In this document: positions 12,501 through 26,700 of the stretch, one piece after another | Layout of the letters: every line of letters begins with the position of its first letter | Position numbering within the stretch: the first letter of the stretch is position 1 | NCBI GenBank assembly: GCA_950022655.1 | Contig: OX465592.1 | Coordinates: forward strand, 5,353,544 to 5,417,543 | Origin: Alentia gelatinosa | Lineage: Eukaryota > Annelida > Polychaeta > Phyllodocida > Polynoidae | DNA length: 64,000 nucleotides | Direction of reading: 5' to 3' | The notes under the pieces: generated by a model | Databases searched by the model: none | Told to the model about the DNA's origin: nothing | Seen by the model: the letters and a program-made list of their open reading frames with translations, nothing else | Program-made: the position numbers and the translations under genes

Positions 12501-15500
12501 CATATTTTCGCCTCGTATTGGCAATTTAGAAAACAATTTATTTTGAAAATTGATGAGAGTTAAATAGGTATTTAAGACGAGAGTTTGGAGCTCGTTTCAC
12601 ATTCCTAGGACTGGACTTTGAGAGACTAAAGCGGGACCTAGTTTCACGTTTCTCTGACGTAACTTTGAGGGGACTGAACTCACAACTAGTTACGCGTTTT
12701 TCAGACGTGACTTTGAGGGGACTGAAGCTGGAGCTAGTTTTATGTTTCTCAGAGGGGACTTTGAGGGGACTGAATCTAGAGCTAGTTTTATGTTTTTGGT
12801 ACGTGACTTGTAGGGAACTGAACTCACAGCTAGCTTCATGTTTCTCAGAGGTGACTTTGAGGGGACTGAACCTGCAACTATTTTCAGGTTTCTGGGATGT
12901 AACTTTGAGGGGATGGAAGCTAGAGCTAGCTTCATGTTTCTGGGTAGTGACTTTGAGGGACTGAACTTGACGTTAATTTCACATTTCTGGGACATGACTT
13001 TGAGTGGACTAAAATGAGCTAGTTTTTACGTTTCTGGAATGTGACTTTGAGGGGTACACGAGAGGCCCACTAGAGTGAGGCTTGGCTGCCCGTCTGCTCA
13101 CCAGAGGGAGCTTCTGAGTGTGGCCACCTAGCGTTAAGGCCGCTAACTAATCGGCACGAACGGCCTGCCCCCTGCCGACAGCCACCAGTGAGTGTTGACG
13201 GGGGATGTGTGGAGTGATGTATTGAATAGAGAGCTGCATGTCTTCACTTCGGAGAGTCTGTGTGGCAGGTGGCAAGCCGGGCACGTGTTTTCTTGTCTTG
13301 TTGCACGACTAACAAACCGACAACCCGCAGGGCGACATATTCGGAGAGACGCAACCGCCTCGTCATGCGCGGTCTCACTTAACTCTGCCTGCCTTACGAG
13401 TGTGTGTGTTCGCGGAGACCGCCATCACTTTACACTCTCTCTTAAAATCAATGTCTCATTATAATAAATGTAATTCATATGTTCAAACTACAGGCAAATT
13501 GTCCCCAAGTATATATAGATTAGGATATATTTGTGAACACAATATCAAAACTCTATTTTAAGCAAGGAAAACTTGCATTAATTTTGTTTGATAAATTCTC
13601 GCCTCATCATTGATATACTAAAGGCATCTCTGAGATAAAGTCAAGTAGATTGGGAGGATCAGGACTTGCTGTAATGGTAGACAAATAGAAAGACTCGATG
13701 AGCTCTAACGATGTGATGGGTGTGTCGACAGGGAGACCCTGCGGAACAGTCGCCTCACGAGATCCAGCGCCAACTGGTTCGCGAGTTGCTCGCCAAGCAG
13801 ACCAAGCAGCGCCAAAACAAGAAAAAGCAGATGGAGGAACAGGAGCGAATGCTGCGCACCGACCTGCGGCCTGATGGAGGGCCCGCGCCACCATCCGCTA
13901 TGCCCGGTGGCTGGAACGAGGATGGGCCGGGCACTCCGGGCACCGGCCCACCACACGGCTTCCCGCCAGCAGGTGAGTCGGAGCTGATAGTAGGAGCTTA
14001 GGAGTTGTGTGAGGTTTACTGATATATCAAAGGCCAGTCCTTCTTATACCATGTCTATGTGGTATAGGAAGTAAAAAGCTCACCTCAGTAGATGTGTAGT
14101 GGTGGGATTTAATCTGAATTCATCTCATAGATTTGATCACTGCCCCTGCAGCGTGAAACCAGTGAGAAAATATGAACCTTGAGATTCCTTGTGATGTTGG
14201 ATAAACCAACACAGCGGAAGTCATGGTCACATTTCATATTCTGTTTCTCACACATAGAACAACTTTGGACGGTTTTTGATTAATTCATGCAGTACAAGCT
14301 CTGGTAATGATGCTCATTGTTACTCTGATTGTATCCTGAATAACATTATCACTGTTTGTGCAGGCGGTAACTTCCCCCCGGGTTATGCCGACCAGGAGGG
14401 GCGTGGCCCACCACCCGGCTACCCAGGCACACCGCTGAGTCCACGCGGCCCGCCCGGCACCGAGCGCTGGCCGCCCGGGGACCAGGTGGTCCGACCGCCG
14501 CCGCCACCACACCCTGCACAGATCAGACCAGGTATGTCTTTCACACCTATCAGACATTTCAAGATGTACGTTTGTAATGATATGCTGGGAATTAGTGAGC
14601 CTCGTTCTCATACAGAAGAGGTGTATGCTGGGTAATTGCAAGCCTCATTCTCATAGAGAAGAGGTGTATGCTGGGTAATTGTGAGCCTCGTTCTCATAGA
14701 GAAGAGGTGTATGCTGGGTAATTGCAAGCCTCATTCTCATACAGAAGAGGTGTATGCTGGGTAATTGTGAGCCTCGTTCTCATACAGAAGGGGTGTATGC
14801 TGGGTAATTGTAACCCTCGTTCTCATATAGAAGAGGTGTATGCTGGGTAATTGTGAGCCTCGTTCTCATACAGAAGAGGTGTATGCTGGGAAATTGCAAG
14901 CCTCGTTCTCATAGAGAAGAGGTGTATGCTGGGTAATTGTGAGCCTCGTTCTCATAGAGAAGAGGTGTATGCTGGGTAATTGTGAGCCTCGTTCTCATAC
15001 AAAAGAGGTGTATGCTGGGTAATTGAGAGCCTTGTTTTCGGCAGATATGGGCGAGCAGTTTGGACCACGTGGACCGTTCGGCGACATGGCGATGCACGGC
15101 CCGTTCCCTAACGCTGGACCAGGTATTCGTGGCATGCGCCCAGGCGGCCCTCCACAGTTTCCACCGTCCTCAGAAGGGGGAGCTCCAGGCATGTTCCCGC
15201 CGGGACAGTTCCCGGGCCAGCGTCCGCCTTTCATGGACATCCGAGCTCAAGTGAGTCATCAAATATGTATCTTTAGTTTTTAGTAATGCATTTGTGGTAT
15301 ACTAAGATAAAAGAAAAATACAAGAGTCAAATGAAGAGATTAAGGAATATTACATTATAGTGTTAATTCTCTTAGGGTACTTGTGCCAAAGGATACCGAT
15401 TATCTAGTTGAAAGTTGTGAACTCGAAATAACCCTGATGCATAATGAGGAGATCAGTTACCATCGAGCTCCACTTAAGCTGGACTCCACCTTCAGTATTC

Positions 15501-18500
15501 CTTTATTAACATGTAAAGAGAAACTCACACGCAGATTTCATTTTCATCACAGCATTTATTCCAAGAGCGACTGCGGCGAGTCAGTCAGCAACAGCAGCAG
15601 CAGCAGATGGTTGGCCAGGGCGGGCGGGCGCCAGCGCCAGGCATGGGTCCCCCGCTATCTGGGATGCCCGGGATGGGGCCGCAGAGCCCGCTCGACCCGT
15701 ACAGCCAGCTGATGGCAGGGCGCGGTCACCCTGGTCCGGGCCAGCCTCGCGCAGGCATGCCGCACCCACAGATGAGGATGCCGGGCCACATGATGAGACC
15801 GGGCATGCAGCCACACCCACGCGGGCCATTAGGAGGGGACGGTCAGAGGATGCGCTTCTCCGCAGCCCAGATGGCTTCCTACCCCGCCATGTCCACCGCT
15901 GTGTCACAGGTTAGTAATGAAAATTTAAAAAAATATCTTAGTAACATGCTCTTCTAATAACTGGTTAGAAGCAGTAAGTAATACGGTAGTTATCGATAGT
16001 GAAATGTGTTAGTATGAAAGAAGTTCTGTGAACGAAAACTGTATTTTGTTCTTTTTTCCTGAAATTAAAAAAAAAATTATGAAAAAAACCCAGTTACTGG
16101 AGAATGTTCAGTAAGCCCGAGAACCAATATCTATACTTTGATTATAAAAATCCATAGGTTTAGATGATCAAATGTCACACTATGTTTATATTCTATTGGG
16201 GGAGGGGGGTTCTTTATTCAAAGATGGCATATTTGTAAAACTTGGGCATATTTCAAGGTATTCATTCCTGTCTGGACCAACTTGTCTATATTAAGACTGA
16301 CGTATTGGGAAGGCTGTTAACCTTGGGAAAATACTAAGTCCTGCTGATATCGTCTTGTTGTCACAGGCACAAGGATTCCCACCGGGACTTGCTGGGCTCA
16401 GACCTCCAGGTCCACCTATGACATCGACTGCGGGAACAGCGACCACGTCCGGTGCCACCCAGCCCGGTGTGGGACCCACCGGGCTGCCTGGAGACGAAAC
16501 ACTGGAGGAACTCTTAGGTAAATAAAGCAGAGGAATTCTCCCGTACCCACTATTTATATGATATACATATATAGCATATACATGAATTTGATAGCTTGGC
16601 CTCCGGAGGAAATTTGTCTATACCGTCAAAGATAAATAATTCTTTGAGAAAGTTCTGAAGTTGTTATGTTTGTCTTTGTAGGTGCTGACGGTACCTTCAA
16701 TTTGCTTGAGTACGCCGCTGACGAGCTCGATCAAGCCCTGAATGAAGAGTACGACAAAAGTATGTTTGACGAACAGCTGGGACTGAAGAAGCCAGAAGCC
16801 GAAGCTGCAGGACAGAGCGAAGCACAATCATCAGCGGCAAGTGCCCCAAATAGTGCCCCAGGTACCCCGCGAACACCCGGATCGCAGCCACCCACCCCGA
16901 CCGGTGGCCCTCAGTCAGCTCCACCGTTCAAGGTGAAGCAGCCAGCATCCAACGGATCTATGTCCTCACCAGCGAGTGGTCCGCTGTCAGTCCCCGCATC
17001 ACCAGCGAGCACCAAACCCTCGACCCCGAAGGACACGACAGTGAAACCACCCTCAAGACCAGAATCAGCTGCGCCTTCGCCCAAAGTGATGTCCAACCCA
17101 GCAACGCCATCATCCGGAGCCAACACTGTTACTGACTTCCAGGCCAAGTTCCTCGAGTTCTCTCAGATGGCAGCACCAGTAGAAGCTTCCCTGACCGAGG
17201 AGGAAGAGGGAAGCAAAGCCTCCTCGACTGGAGAGGGAGACAAAAACAACATATCACAGGTGGATGGAGTCTACGACTCCGAAGAGTCCGATGACGAGGC
17301 CTCCAATTGCAGTGAGGAAGGGAGAGACGTAAGTGAAGAAGAGAAAGACTTTGTCCCCCACCTCAGCGAACTCTTCGATGCAGGATCAGAGTCAGAAAGC
17401 GAGGAACCTCATGATAGTTATAACGATGATTGTGATGCTGATGATGAGAGCGATCTGGAAGTTGCCCTGCTCCAAGTGGATGGGACCGGGGACAACACAC
17501 CACCCACTGCCAACAAGCCCGGTCCAGATGACCCGAGCGGAGTGATGGGCAACAGACCAATGGCAGTTCCGCCCAGTCCCGGTGCCCACAGTCCTTACGG
17601 TGCCCCAGCTACCGGGCACGTGTCACCACGAGTGCCTCCTCAACAGAGTGTGGCCTCGCCGCATCCTGGTGTCACACCACCAGGCTACGTGCCACAGCCG
17701 CGGATGTCTCCGCATCCCAGTCAGAGCCCGGTGCACCCAGGGGCGTCTCCGCGCACTGGCCCATCTCCGCACCATCCGGGTAACTCCCCGCACCCAGGCA
17801 TGAGCCCGCACCCAGTGATGAGTCCGCTGTCAGGACCTTCACCACAAGGAGCGATGGTTCACCACCCCGTCCCGTCGCCACACCCAGGAGGCAAGCCAGG
17901 GTATCCGGTAGCCCAGTCCCCGCACCACCAAGGTGGCTATCAGCAGGGGGTTCAGTCACCACACCAACACCCTGCGCAGGGCTTCAGCTCAGCACCATCT
18001 CCGCACCCTGCCAACTACCCTGGTGGGGTGCAGTCGCCACACCCTCACCCCGGCTACCAAGGTGTGCAGTCTCCACATCCGGGCACCTCGCCGCACCCAC
18101 ACAGCAGATCAACCACGCCGCAGATGTCCCCGCGTGGGCCACTGACGCCCCACTCCCAACCGGGAACTCCTCAACTGACTCCCACCAGCACGCCACAGAT
18201 GACCCCGACCGGCACACCCACCGGAGGGACGCAGGTCAACCCAATGATTGCTGCAGCTTCGCAGGCGATGTCGGCTGGACAGGGCATGGCAAGCGGCATG
18301 AACCAAGCCGGTCAGATGGTGATGTCATCTATGGGCATGACCATGCCACAGACCTCGTCTGCGTACCAGGGTCCAATGTCCTCGATGGCTGGTATGCGAC
18401 CAGGGGGTCCAGCCAGCACGATGGCGAGTTCTATGCAGCAGCACATGACACCGCAGGCGCTCAGCCACATGTCCTCCATGGCCGGTACTCCCCCGAACCA

Positions 18501-20732
18501 GCCAAACGCTCTCAGCCAGATGGCTCGAATCACAGAGGCTGCTGCGCCACGGATGCCACTGGGCGGGCCCCAGCACCATGCCCAGCAGATGAGTGGTGGT
18601 ATGCGCCAACCCTTCCATGGCATGCCACGGATGCCCATGTCACAATCATCTGCAAGTCCTGGAATGCCAAGTCAGACTGAGCCAGCACGCTCCAACTCCA
18701 CCATATCAATGTTACTCGGCCAAGGTCGCAGTGGCATGTCTTCCTTTGGTGGCCAGCCTGGCCCGCGCCACCCTGGAATGGCACAGGGCATGGGATATGG
18801 AGGGCCGCGTAGCATGCCGCCCCATCTCACACCTCAGCAGCAACAGCAGCAGATGGCACAGATGGGAGGCAGCATGCCACAGCATGCCGTGAACCAGTCT
18901 GGCATACCGTCACACATGGGAGGGTCTCAGCAGCCCTTCTCACATCCGCAGACCATGCCACCAGATGCCATGCGGGTACCGATGGGCGGCATGAGCCCAC
19001 AGGGCCAGATGTCTCAGCACCTTCCATCAGGGCATCCGGGGATGGGCCCGCAGGGCATGCCCCCGCAAGGCATGCCTCCGCAAAGCATGCCCCAACAGGG
19101 CATGGCCAGCCAAGGCATGCCCCAGCAGGGCATGCTCTCGCAAAGTATGGGCCCGCGCCAGATGGGGCCGCGCATGCCAGGCCAGCAGTACCCGTACGGA
19201 ATGCCAGGACGCGCCCCCATGCGCATGCCCCAACAAAACATGTCACCCACATCAATGCCATCGTTCGCGGGCAGCCAAGCCGCAGCAGTTCGGCGTGATC
19301 GTCCTCTTCTGTTGGATGAGAAACCACTCCTCCTTAGAGATCTTGTGGAACAGGTAGAAAAAGCAAGTAGTATAGCTTCACTCCTCTATCAGGTAATGGG
19401 CCAGCTGGCTGCTTAGTGGTAGAACCTTAAGTCTCACATCAGAACCAGTATTTGAAATCCGCTTTCAGAAAAGAACAAACACAGCTGTCCAATTGTGATC
19501 AGTGTTTTCTGCAAAATTGATCTGAAAACTCGTTTGAGTAAATTTTTAAAAAAAAGATTAAAAATTTTATGAGTTCAGGCTTTAGAAGCAGTATTTGGTG
19601 GTGTAAAAGTAGGATGGGGCCGGTAGATGATACAGTCAGTGTACAGAGCAGATTGGTGAGCTGGCATTGCCTTGGACTCTGCACCCTATGCGTGATCTGA
19701 ATGCATGCTGCACCCTTTCCTCTCCCTGAACACACGGTTGCGTGTTGATCACTACTCCCAAGCTGTGATGATATTTTCTATATTTTTAACTAAATTAGTT
19801 TCGCTTTATAAATCCGATAGCGGACTTAAGTGATAACTCACTGATGTTTGTGTCTTAGGAGAAGCGCGAGCAGGAGCGACAGGCGGAGCAGCATCTCGTG
19901 ATGAAGCGTCAGCAGATGGCAGCCGCGCAGTCTCAGCAACTCATAGGGCAACACCACATGCCGTGCCAGCCACCACCTCCTCCGCATCTCGCCGGACAGA
20001 TGCCGGCTGGACAGGGCGGGCCAATGACACCCCCGGTCTCAGTGCCCGGACAGCCAGGTCAGCCAGCTAAGATGCCACCGCTGCCCGGTCAGATGCCGGG
20101 TACACCGGAGATGCATGGTGCACAATCCATATCGCAAGCCCAGCAGGCCACGAGCCAAGGGACAACGGAACAGCCCCAGACGACAGGCGGTCAGACGCAA
20201 CCTGCAACAGCGAAGCCGCAAACACCAACAGGAGGCCAGCCACAACCAACACCAGGCCAGCCGCAGTCGACGCCAGGTCAGCCACCGCAGACAACACCGA
20301 GCCAACCGCCACCGCCACCGGGCCGTCCACTGTCAGCACCTGGTCATCCGCATCCAGGCCAGCCCACGCTCCCACAACTACAGCAACATGTGCTCAAAGA
20401 AGAACCGCAGACTGAGTCAGCTGATCAGAAACCCTGCGAACTCCCTCAACCCACCGGACCAGCACAGTCCAAATCCCAGCCGCCCACACCTCAGCCGGCA
20501 ACCCAGCCTAGCACCGGGCCCATGCTGAAACCTGGTAGCGAACCACATCCAGGGCTCCCGGTGTCCAGCTCAGTTGGTCCGATCGACACAAGTGGGATTC
20601 TCACTGACGCAGACCTCTCCAAAGCCCGACCTGATCTTCTTGCTGATGGAACTCGACAACCGTCAACACCAACCTCCCTGAGTCAACAGCAGCAGCACCA
20701 GCTGCACCAACAGAGAATGCAACAACTGCAGC

Positions 20733-20766
<34 letters not shown>

Positions 20767-23700
20767 GTTACAAAGACCGCCAGGACTAGGGCCCGGGTTC
20801 CCCGGACCGGGCGGCCCCGCCATCCCCGGCGAACATCCTCCCAGGTGAGTTCTGACTTTTTACTTTAGACGTAAGCTTGATACACTAGAGTGATGAATAT
20901 TACAGGGATGCCAGTTTTCCATGTTTCCATGGAAAATCATGTTTTCATTTTCAGGATAAATACATGTTTTCTTTTTGTAAAATTAAGCTAACAACTACTA
21001 AGAAGTCAGTCAGATCACAGCTGAACCTCCCCAAAGACCCATGCATATATCTCTCTACTGACTGAACAGTGGACCTCCCCACAGTCCCTCAGCCTCACCC
21101 CGCTGCCCAGAGGGGCACGTTTTCCAGGTTTCCCATGCCACATGGAGCAGCAGACATGGATGTGCCATGGAAGCAGTCCATGGCTCTGATTGGTCAAAAT
21201 TCCCCAGCTGGCCGGTTTCTGCCTGTGTACCCGTGTAACCAGCGTACCGCGCGTGCGGGTCATTTCCCAATGGGGGGAAACCAAGGCTGTAAACGTAGGT
21301 GGACAATCAAGGCATAAAAGGTTTTTTTTAAAGGGGGACTCTATGGTGAAAGGGTGGTGGTGGACCTGTTTTCAGGAAAATTCTCTATTTTGAAATTATT
21401 TTTTTAAATTATCATATTATCTCTATCTTCATTGGGTTTATGTTCTTTATCAACATGCCAACATCCCAATTGATTCAGATGATAGGAATTCCTTTTTTCC
21501 ATGGTTAACAAATTTTCCATGTTTTTTTTGGACCCCAACTGGCATCCCTGATATTATAATTGGCTAAAATATCCATGTTGGGCTAAAGAAGAAACCAAGA
21601 AGTTTTGGTCAAAGTTGTTGTTCTCCCTGAGTTTGACGCAGAGTGACATGAATGAGGTGAAGCCCCGTGAATATCGCCTAGCGTTCATATTTGGAGAATG
21701 ATGACTTTGACCAAAATGAGTTGCTTTCTGTATTTATCTCACCCCTGTACATACTAAAAAAGCCGACGGCACACAGATATATTATGTCTTAATAAATGTC
21801 GAACATTTATTTAAAAGGTTTTAGTTTTGGTTTAAGAGAGATTATGAGGCCAAGACAATGCATGTGAAACAATACAATTATGTTTAAACTTTATCCTTTT
21901 TCTTCAGTAATTTCACCAGTAAGGTTAATTCACAACAAGATTACTTTTTTTTTTTTTTAAATTTTATTTAATTTTTTTTTTTTAAAGATTACTTTTCATT
22001 AGTAAAAATGTCACCCCAGGAGGAACTCGATGAAAGTCTGCGAAGGTTATGAAGAAGATACTGTGTTATGATGTATGATGTGCTGATGTTTGGTTTCTGT
22101 GTCGGCAGACTGCAGCACCCTGTGGAGGGTTCCTGGCAGGGACCCGGACCGCTGGCGAGTCCGCAGGGCAGCATCTCTCCTCACGGCATGTCCCCGCATG
22201 GCATGTCACCACACGGCATGTCTCCACACGGCATGCCATCAGGAGGACCAGGCTTCCCCCGACAGCAGGGCCCGCAGCACTCTCCGCGAACCCCGTCTCC
22301 CTTCACGAGCCCGAGCCCGAGCGGCGTCTACCAGCCTTCGCACTCACCTGCCATGCAGAGCCCGATCCAGCTCCAGCCGCTGCCTCGACCGCCTGCCCCT
22401 CCACCAGGTAAACCAGACCAACCTTCATCCACGCAGTGTCTCGCTGTCACAAATATTTAGTATCATAGTCTCCGTGACCTCAAGCAATCCAACCTGGTAA
22501 CACTTGGAGGCTTCAGGACAGACTGACACCATGAGATATCATTTCTCATAAAAAATATTTTCTGAATTACCAAAAAAAAAAAGACAATTTGAAGATATAT
22601 ATCTGATTAGTGTAAGAAGTAATATTTGTGTATTACCAAGCTTTTACACACTAATTTCTGTTTTTGAGCAAACGGTATTGTTTCTGGTTGATTTTGTTCG
22701 TGCTGACGGTCCTATACATGCTTTGTCGCGCAGTGACACCTGGCGAGCCGATGTCAGAGGCAGACAGGCAGGCACATATGGCGTACGAAGAGTGGCTCGT
22801 GAGGCACGCCAACTGGCTCACTCAGCAGATCAGCACAGTCGAGAAACAGGCAAGTTCACCCCAGCCTTCACAGATGCCACTTTCCCTCTTTTTCATGGAA
22901 ATCCTTCTTTTCATTTCTGTTATTATTTTTTCTTGTGTAAATCAAAGAGACTAAATTGGGCCTCATACACACCAATATTAAACAGTGGTTCAAACCTCTC
23001 CACACACCCCAGACCCATTCCATGGCCAACAACGATGTGTTTTCCATGTTTATTCAGTCTTTCTGAGGCAGTAAACTCGACATGAAATATTTACTCTTGA
23101 CCTGACCTAATTGGATATATGTAGAATCTTGGTTCGAGTACTTCCTGGTGACTTTGTGGTGTGTTGGTTAGACTGTAAGTTAGCATTCGAGCAAACACTT
23201 AGACTTGACTCGGCCTTGCAGGTTGCTAAGTTCCGCAAACAGAAGAAGGCGCTAACCGCCAAACAGCGAATGGCCAAAAAGAATGGAAGCGACCTGCCCG
23301 AGGTGGACCTGCTCGAACTGGAGCGAATCACCACCGAACAGGCCGCCATCCAGAAACAACTTGACGGCTTCCGCAAACAGCAGCGACAACACCAACAGCT
23401 CTTCCAGGACTTCAGAATGAAGCAACACGTAAGTGGTTGAGATCCCAACATTAACAGCTGCTCCCGTGAATTACTGCGGAAATGCAAAACGATGTTTGCC
23501 GAAGGAATCTGGGGTGAAATGTATTTTGATGGTCAAAGTATCGCATCTACCACAGGTGTTCTGAAGTGTTCGATAAAAGGGATTAACGAAGAAATTTACT
23601 ACAATACCTCTGAAGTATTAGATTGACAATATTATTAGTAAAATTTGCTACAGTTGGTCTGAAGTATTAGATTGACAGTATTTACTTTAGAATTTACCAG

Positions 23701-26700
23701 ATTTGGTCTGAATTATCAGGTCGACAGAATTGATGGTAAGATTTACCACATTTAATCTAAAGTTTGAAAAACAAATCACAACATCGAATAATAAAAAAGC
23801 CTCATGTATGTGTTCCTTTCCAGGAGCGCCTTGGAAACCAGTGGCCCGGTGGACAAGGACCTCTGGGACAGGGCCCGATGGGTCCTGGACCGATGGGGCC
23901 TGGTCCCATGATGCCCGGTGGCCCGCGTCCTCCCCCTGGTGGCGCACCTCCGCAGTCACCCGGCATGCCCCGCACACCAGGGAGCGCACCTCCCACGCGT
24001 CTCCCACAGAACGTACGTCAGGAGTATGAGACGTACATGCAGCAGCGGATCCGCATGATGACGCAGCCAACGCAGACGCACGTCTCAGGGGTGAGTTCAG
24101 CTATGGTTACTACGACACAATGATAAACTATATAGGTGTGGGTCCAGCCACGGTTACTACGACACAATGATAAACTATATAGGTGTGGTGGGAATATATG
24201 ATAATCAAAATTAATATTTCGTAAAAAATAAAAGATATTATCACAATTTCACAAGGGGCCATCCATAAAGCATATACGCAAAATTTCTCAAATTTTTGGA
24301 CATCCCTTCACCCGCTCCCAATCTTGTATGCAAAAGAACAACCCCCAAACGATTTTATAATCTCCAGTTTTTTTTTTGGGAGGGGGGGGGGGGGGCACAG
24401 TGCAAGTAAGTCGGTCTCTCTCTTGCTCCGTGATATACATTAAAGTAATGATTTGAGTGAACTACTTTAAGTTGAGGGTTATGTCCACCAGGTGGCTTCC
24501 ACGGTCTATCCGATATACAGACACAACACGCGGGCTGATTTTATTCAATATTTCCCATTCGCCCAGACTCATGGTGGTATCTGGAGGATATGCTTCGTAC
24601 CCAGTACACTTCGGTTTTCAGCAGGTGACCAACGGACACTATGTTTTTTTTTCAAATTTATGTCAGACCTCTGTCAAGAATTAACATTGGAACTTCAAAT
24701 AAAGATCAGTAGATAGGTAAAGATGTGCAGAAAACAGTTGGTAAGTTTATATTTTGATTCAAGATAGGCAACATATTTTTTCTGAGAGGATGAAGTCGCC
24801 CGAAACAAACTCGCAACGAGTTGACGGGAGAAAACCCACCTCAATGGGAAAGTTTAAACGTAACATATGGTTATTCGTGTTGTTTGTTACATGGTTAGTC
24901 ACGAGTGCGAGAACCTCGCCTCTCGAAAATGAAGTGTAGCATCCACTTAACAAAGCGTAGCGTCCAAAGCGTGCAGGCTACCAAGCATATCGTCCAGTTT
25001 TCCTCATGGTCAACGAGTTGTCAGACACTCTGCTGCTACCTCCCACCAAATAGATCTCTTTACCCGCTGTAGTTTTCCATCTCCACTCAGTCTCTGTGCC
25101 TTAAAGTAGTTAGAGAAATGCATATCTGCTTTTGTTTACTAACTTCTACACTATAACGCGCTATATAAATCTTACCAGCAAATGTTTACCAACGTTTACT
25201 TCAACTTCTCTTGTTTTAATTTGATTTATGCTACTTGTTCAGGTGAATGTCACTGAGCGAAGCAAGGCAGGTTCCGTCTTGTATCAGAGTATCTGGGAGA
25301 TTGAGCTATTTCTCGTCATTTGTGTTGCTGTTACAAAATCTAAGTTATGCAAATGAAATATTAGACTTGACGATTTAAAAAACCCATATCGAGCTGACAG
25401 ACGCATGACCTCATTGTCACTACATGTGACATTTTCTGTTGTGTTACTTTTCATCATCACTTTGACACGCTACCACAACCGTACCCGGTTAGTGCAGCGA
25501 CATCATGGACTGTTACCGTCAAACTCATATGACTTTCTGTAAATCTGCATCATGACTGTGACTAACATCTTTACCTGTTACATCGTTACTGACTCTGTGT
25601 GACTTACTTTTACATCATCGACATGCTGTCACTAACTGACATCACTGATACGCTGCCAGTGTGACATCGTCAACGTGTGGTTTACTTGGAAAAGTACTAA
25701 TAACCACAGGATTCTGACAACAATTGAATACAGTTATAAGACATTAAATCAACCAAAACCAAAACGAAACTTTAACAAGCTGTCACTGTGACATTGACGC
25801 ATGGGTAATTACCCGAACACTTACCTTTGTTAAAAGTATGAAGGGGAATTGAGGTTCTAATGAGCCTTAGGGCACAACTGAGTGCCCTAAGGATACTAAC
25901 TGACATCATTGACACACCATCACTAACTGACATGACGCTGCCAATATCTGTAACATCATTGAATCACAGTCACTTACTTTGACATCATTGACACACTACT
26001 ACTGTTGAGATCATTGACATGTTTCCTTGGTAACCTCATCGAAAGTGCCTATTTCGCTGAGTCGATTCCCTTACGTTCAGTCACATGATGACCTTCGTCA
26101 TGCGACTGAAGTCTAACGAGTTCTGAGAAGGAGCGTGTGTAGATGTAACACGCCGCGTTATCACATGGCACGGTCCACACCCATACATGTTGCCTGTGCC
26201 CGACAGTGGCCGTCATGCTGCTTTTCTATTCCCTCTAGATGGACTTTGGCAATGTGCCCCGTGGCCAACCCCGAACGACAATTGTGCCGGTAAAACAACT
26301 TTCATTATTCTCATAAAGCATGACTACTTCACTGTGTGTTTGTGCCCTACCCCGAATGACCAGAGGGCACTGGTCATCGGCGTAGATAGACAGGCAAACT
26401 AGCAGTCAGGTATAATCTTTACTGCCGAACACACATCAGTTCATGACACAACCATGACAGTCAGGAAACTTCATAGTTCGGCCAAACATTGTACACTTGT
26501 AAATATACACTGAGAGTTAATGAAGGCCTACTTAATGATTCTAACTGATAATTGTATATATTGTGCAGCTCTGCATGAAATTTAGAAGCATGAAATTGAA
26601 GTAGGCATAATTAAAGTTTAGACCTAATTCTTAGAGCACCATTCTTGTACTGCCGAGTGCCAGCTAACAGTATACTCTTATTGCCGGGTACCAGCTAACA

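Noticed and set aside
12665..12995. LRGLNLELVLCFSEVT repeat frame resembling a leucine-rich repeat protein
   Set aside because: 48 bp DNA minisatellite inside intron w10; no LRR consensus, no signal, and the mirrored frame is equally open.
13186..13195. A 6 nt microexon (ccgacag/CCACCA/gtgagt)
   Set aside because: Too short to judge by eye; the signal can easily occur by chance.
24457..24953. Several 60-75 codon frames in intron w21
   Set aside because: No recognisable domain, frames overlap on both strands, no splice signals linking them to the gene.
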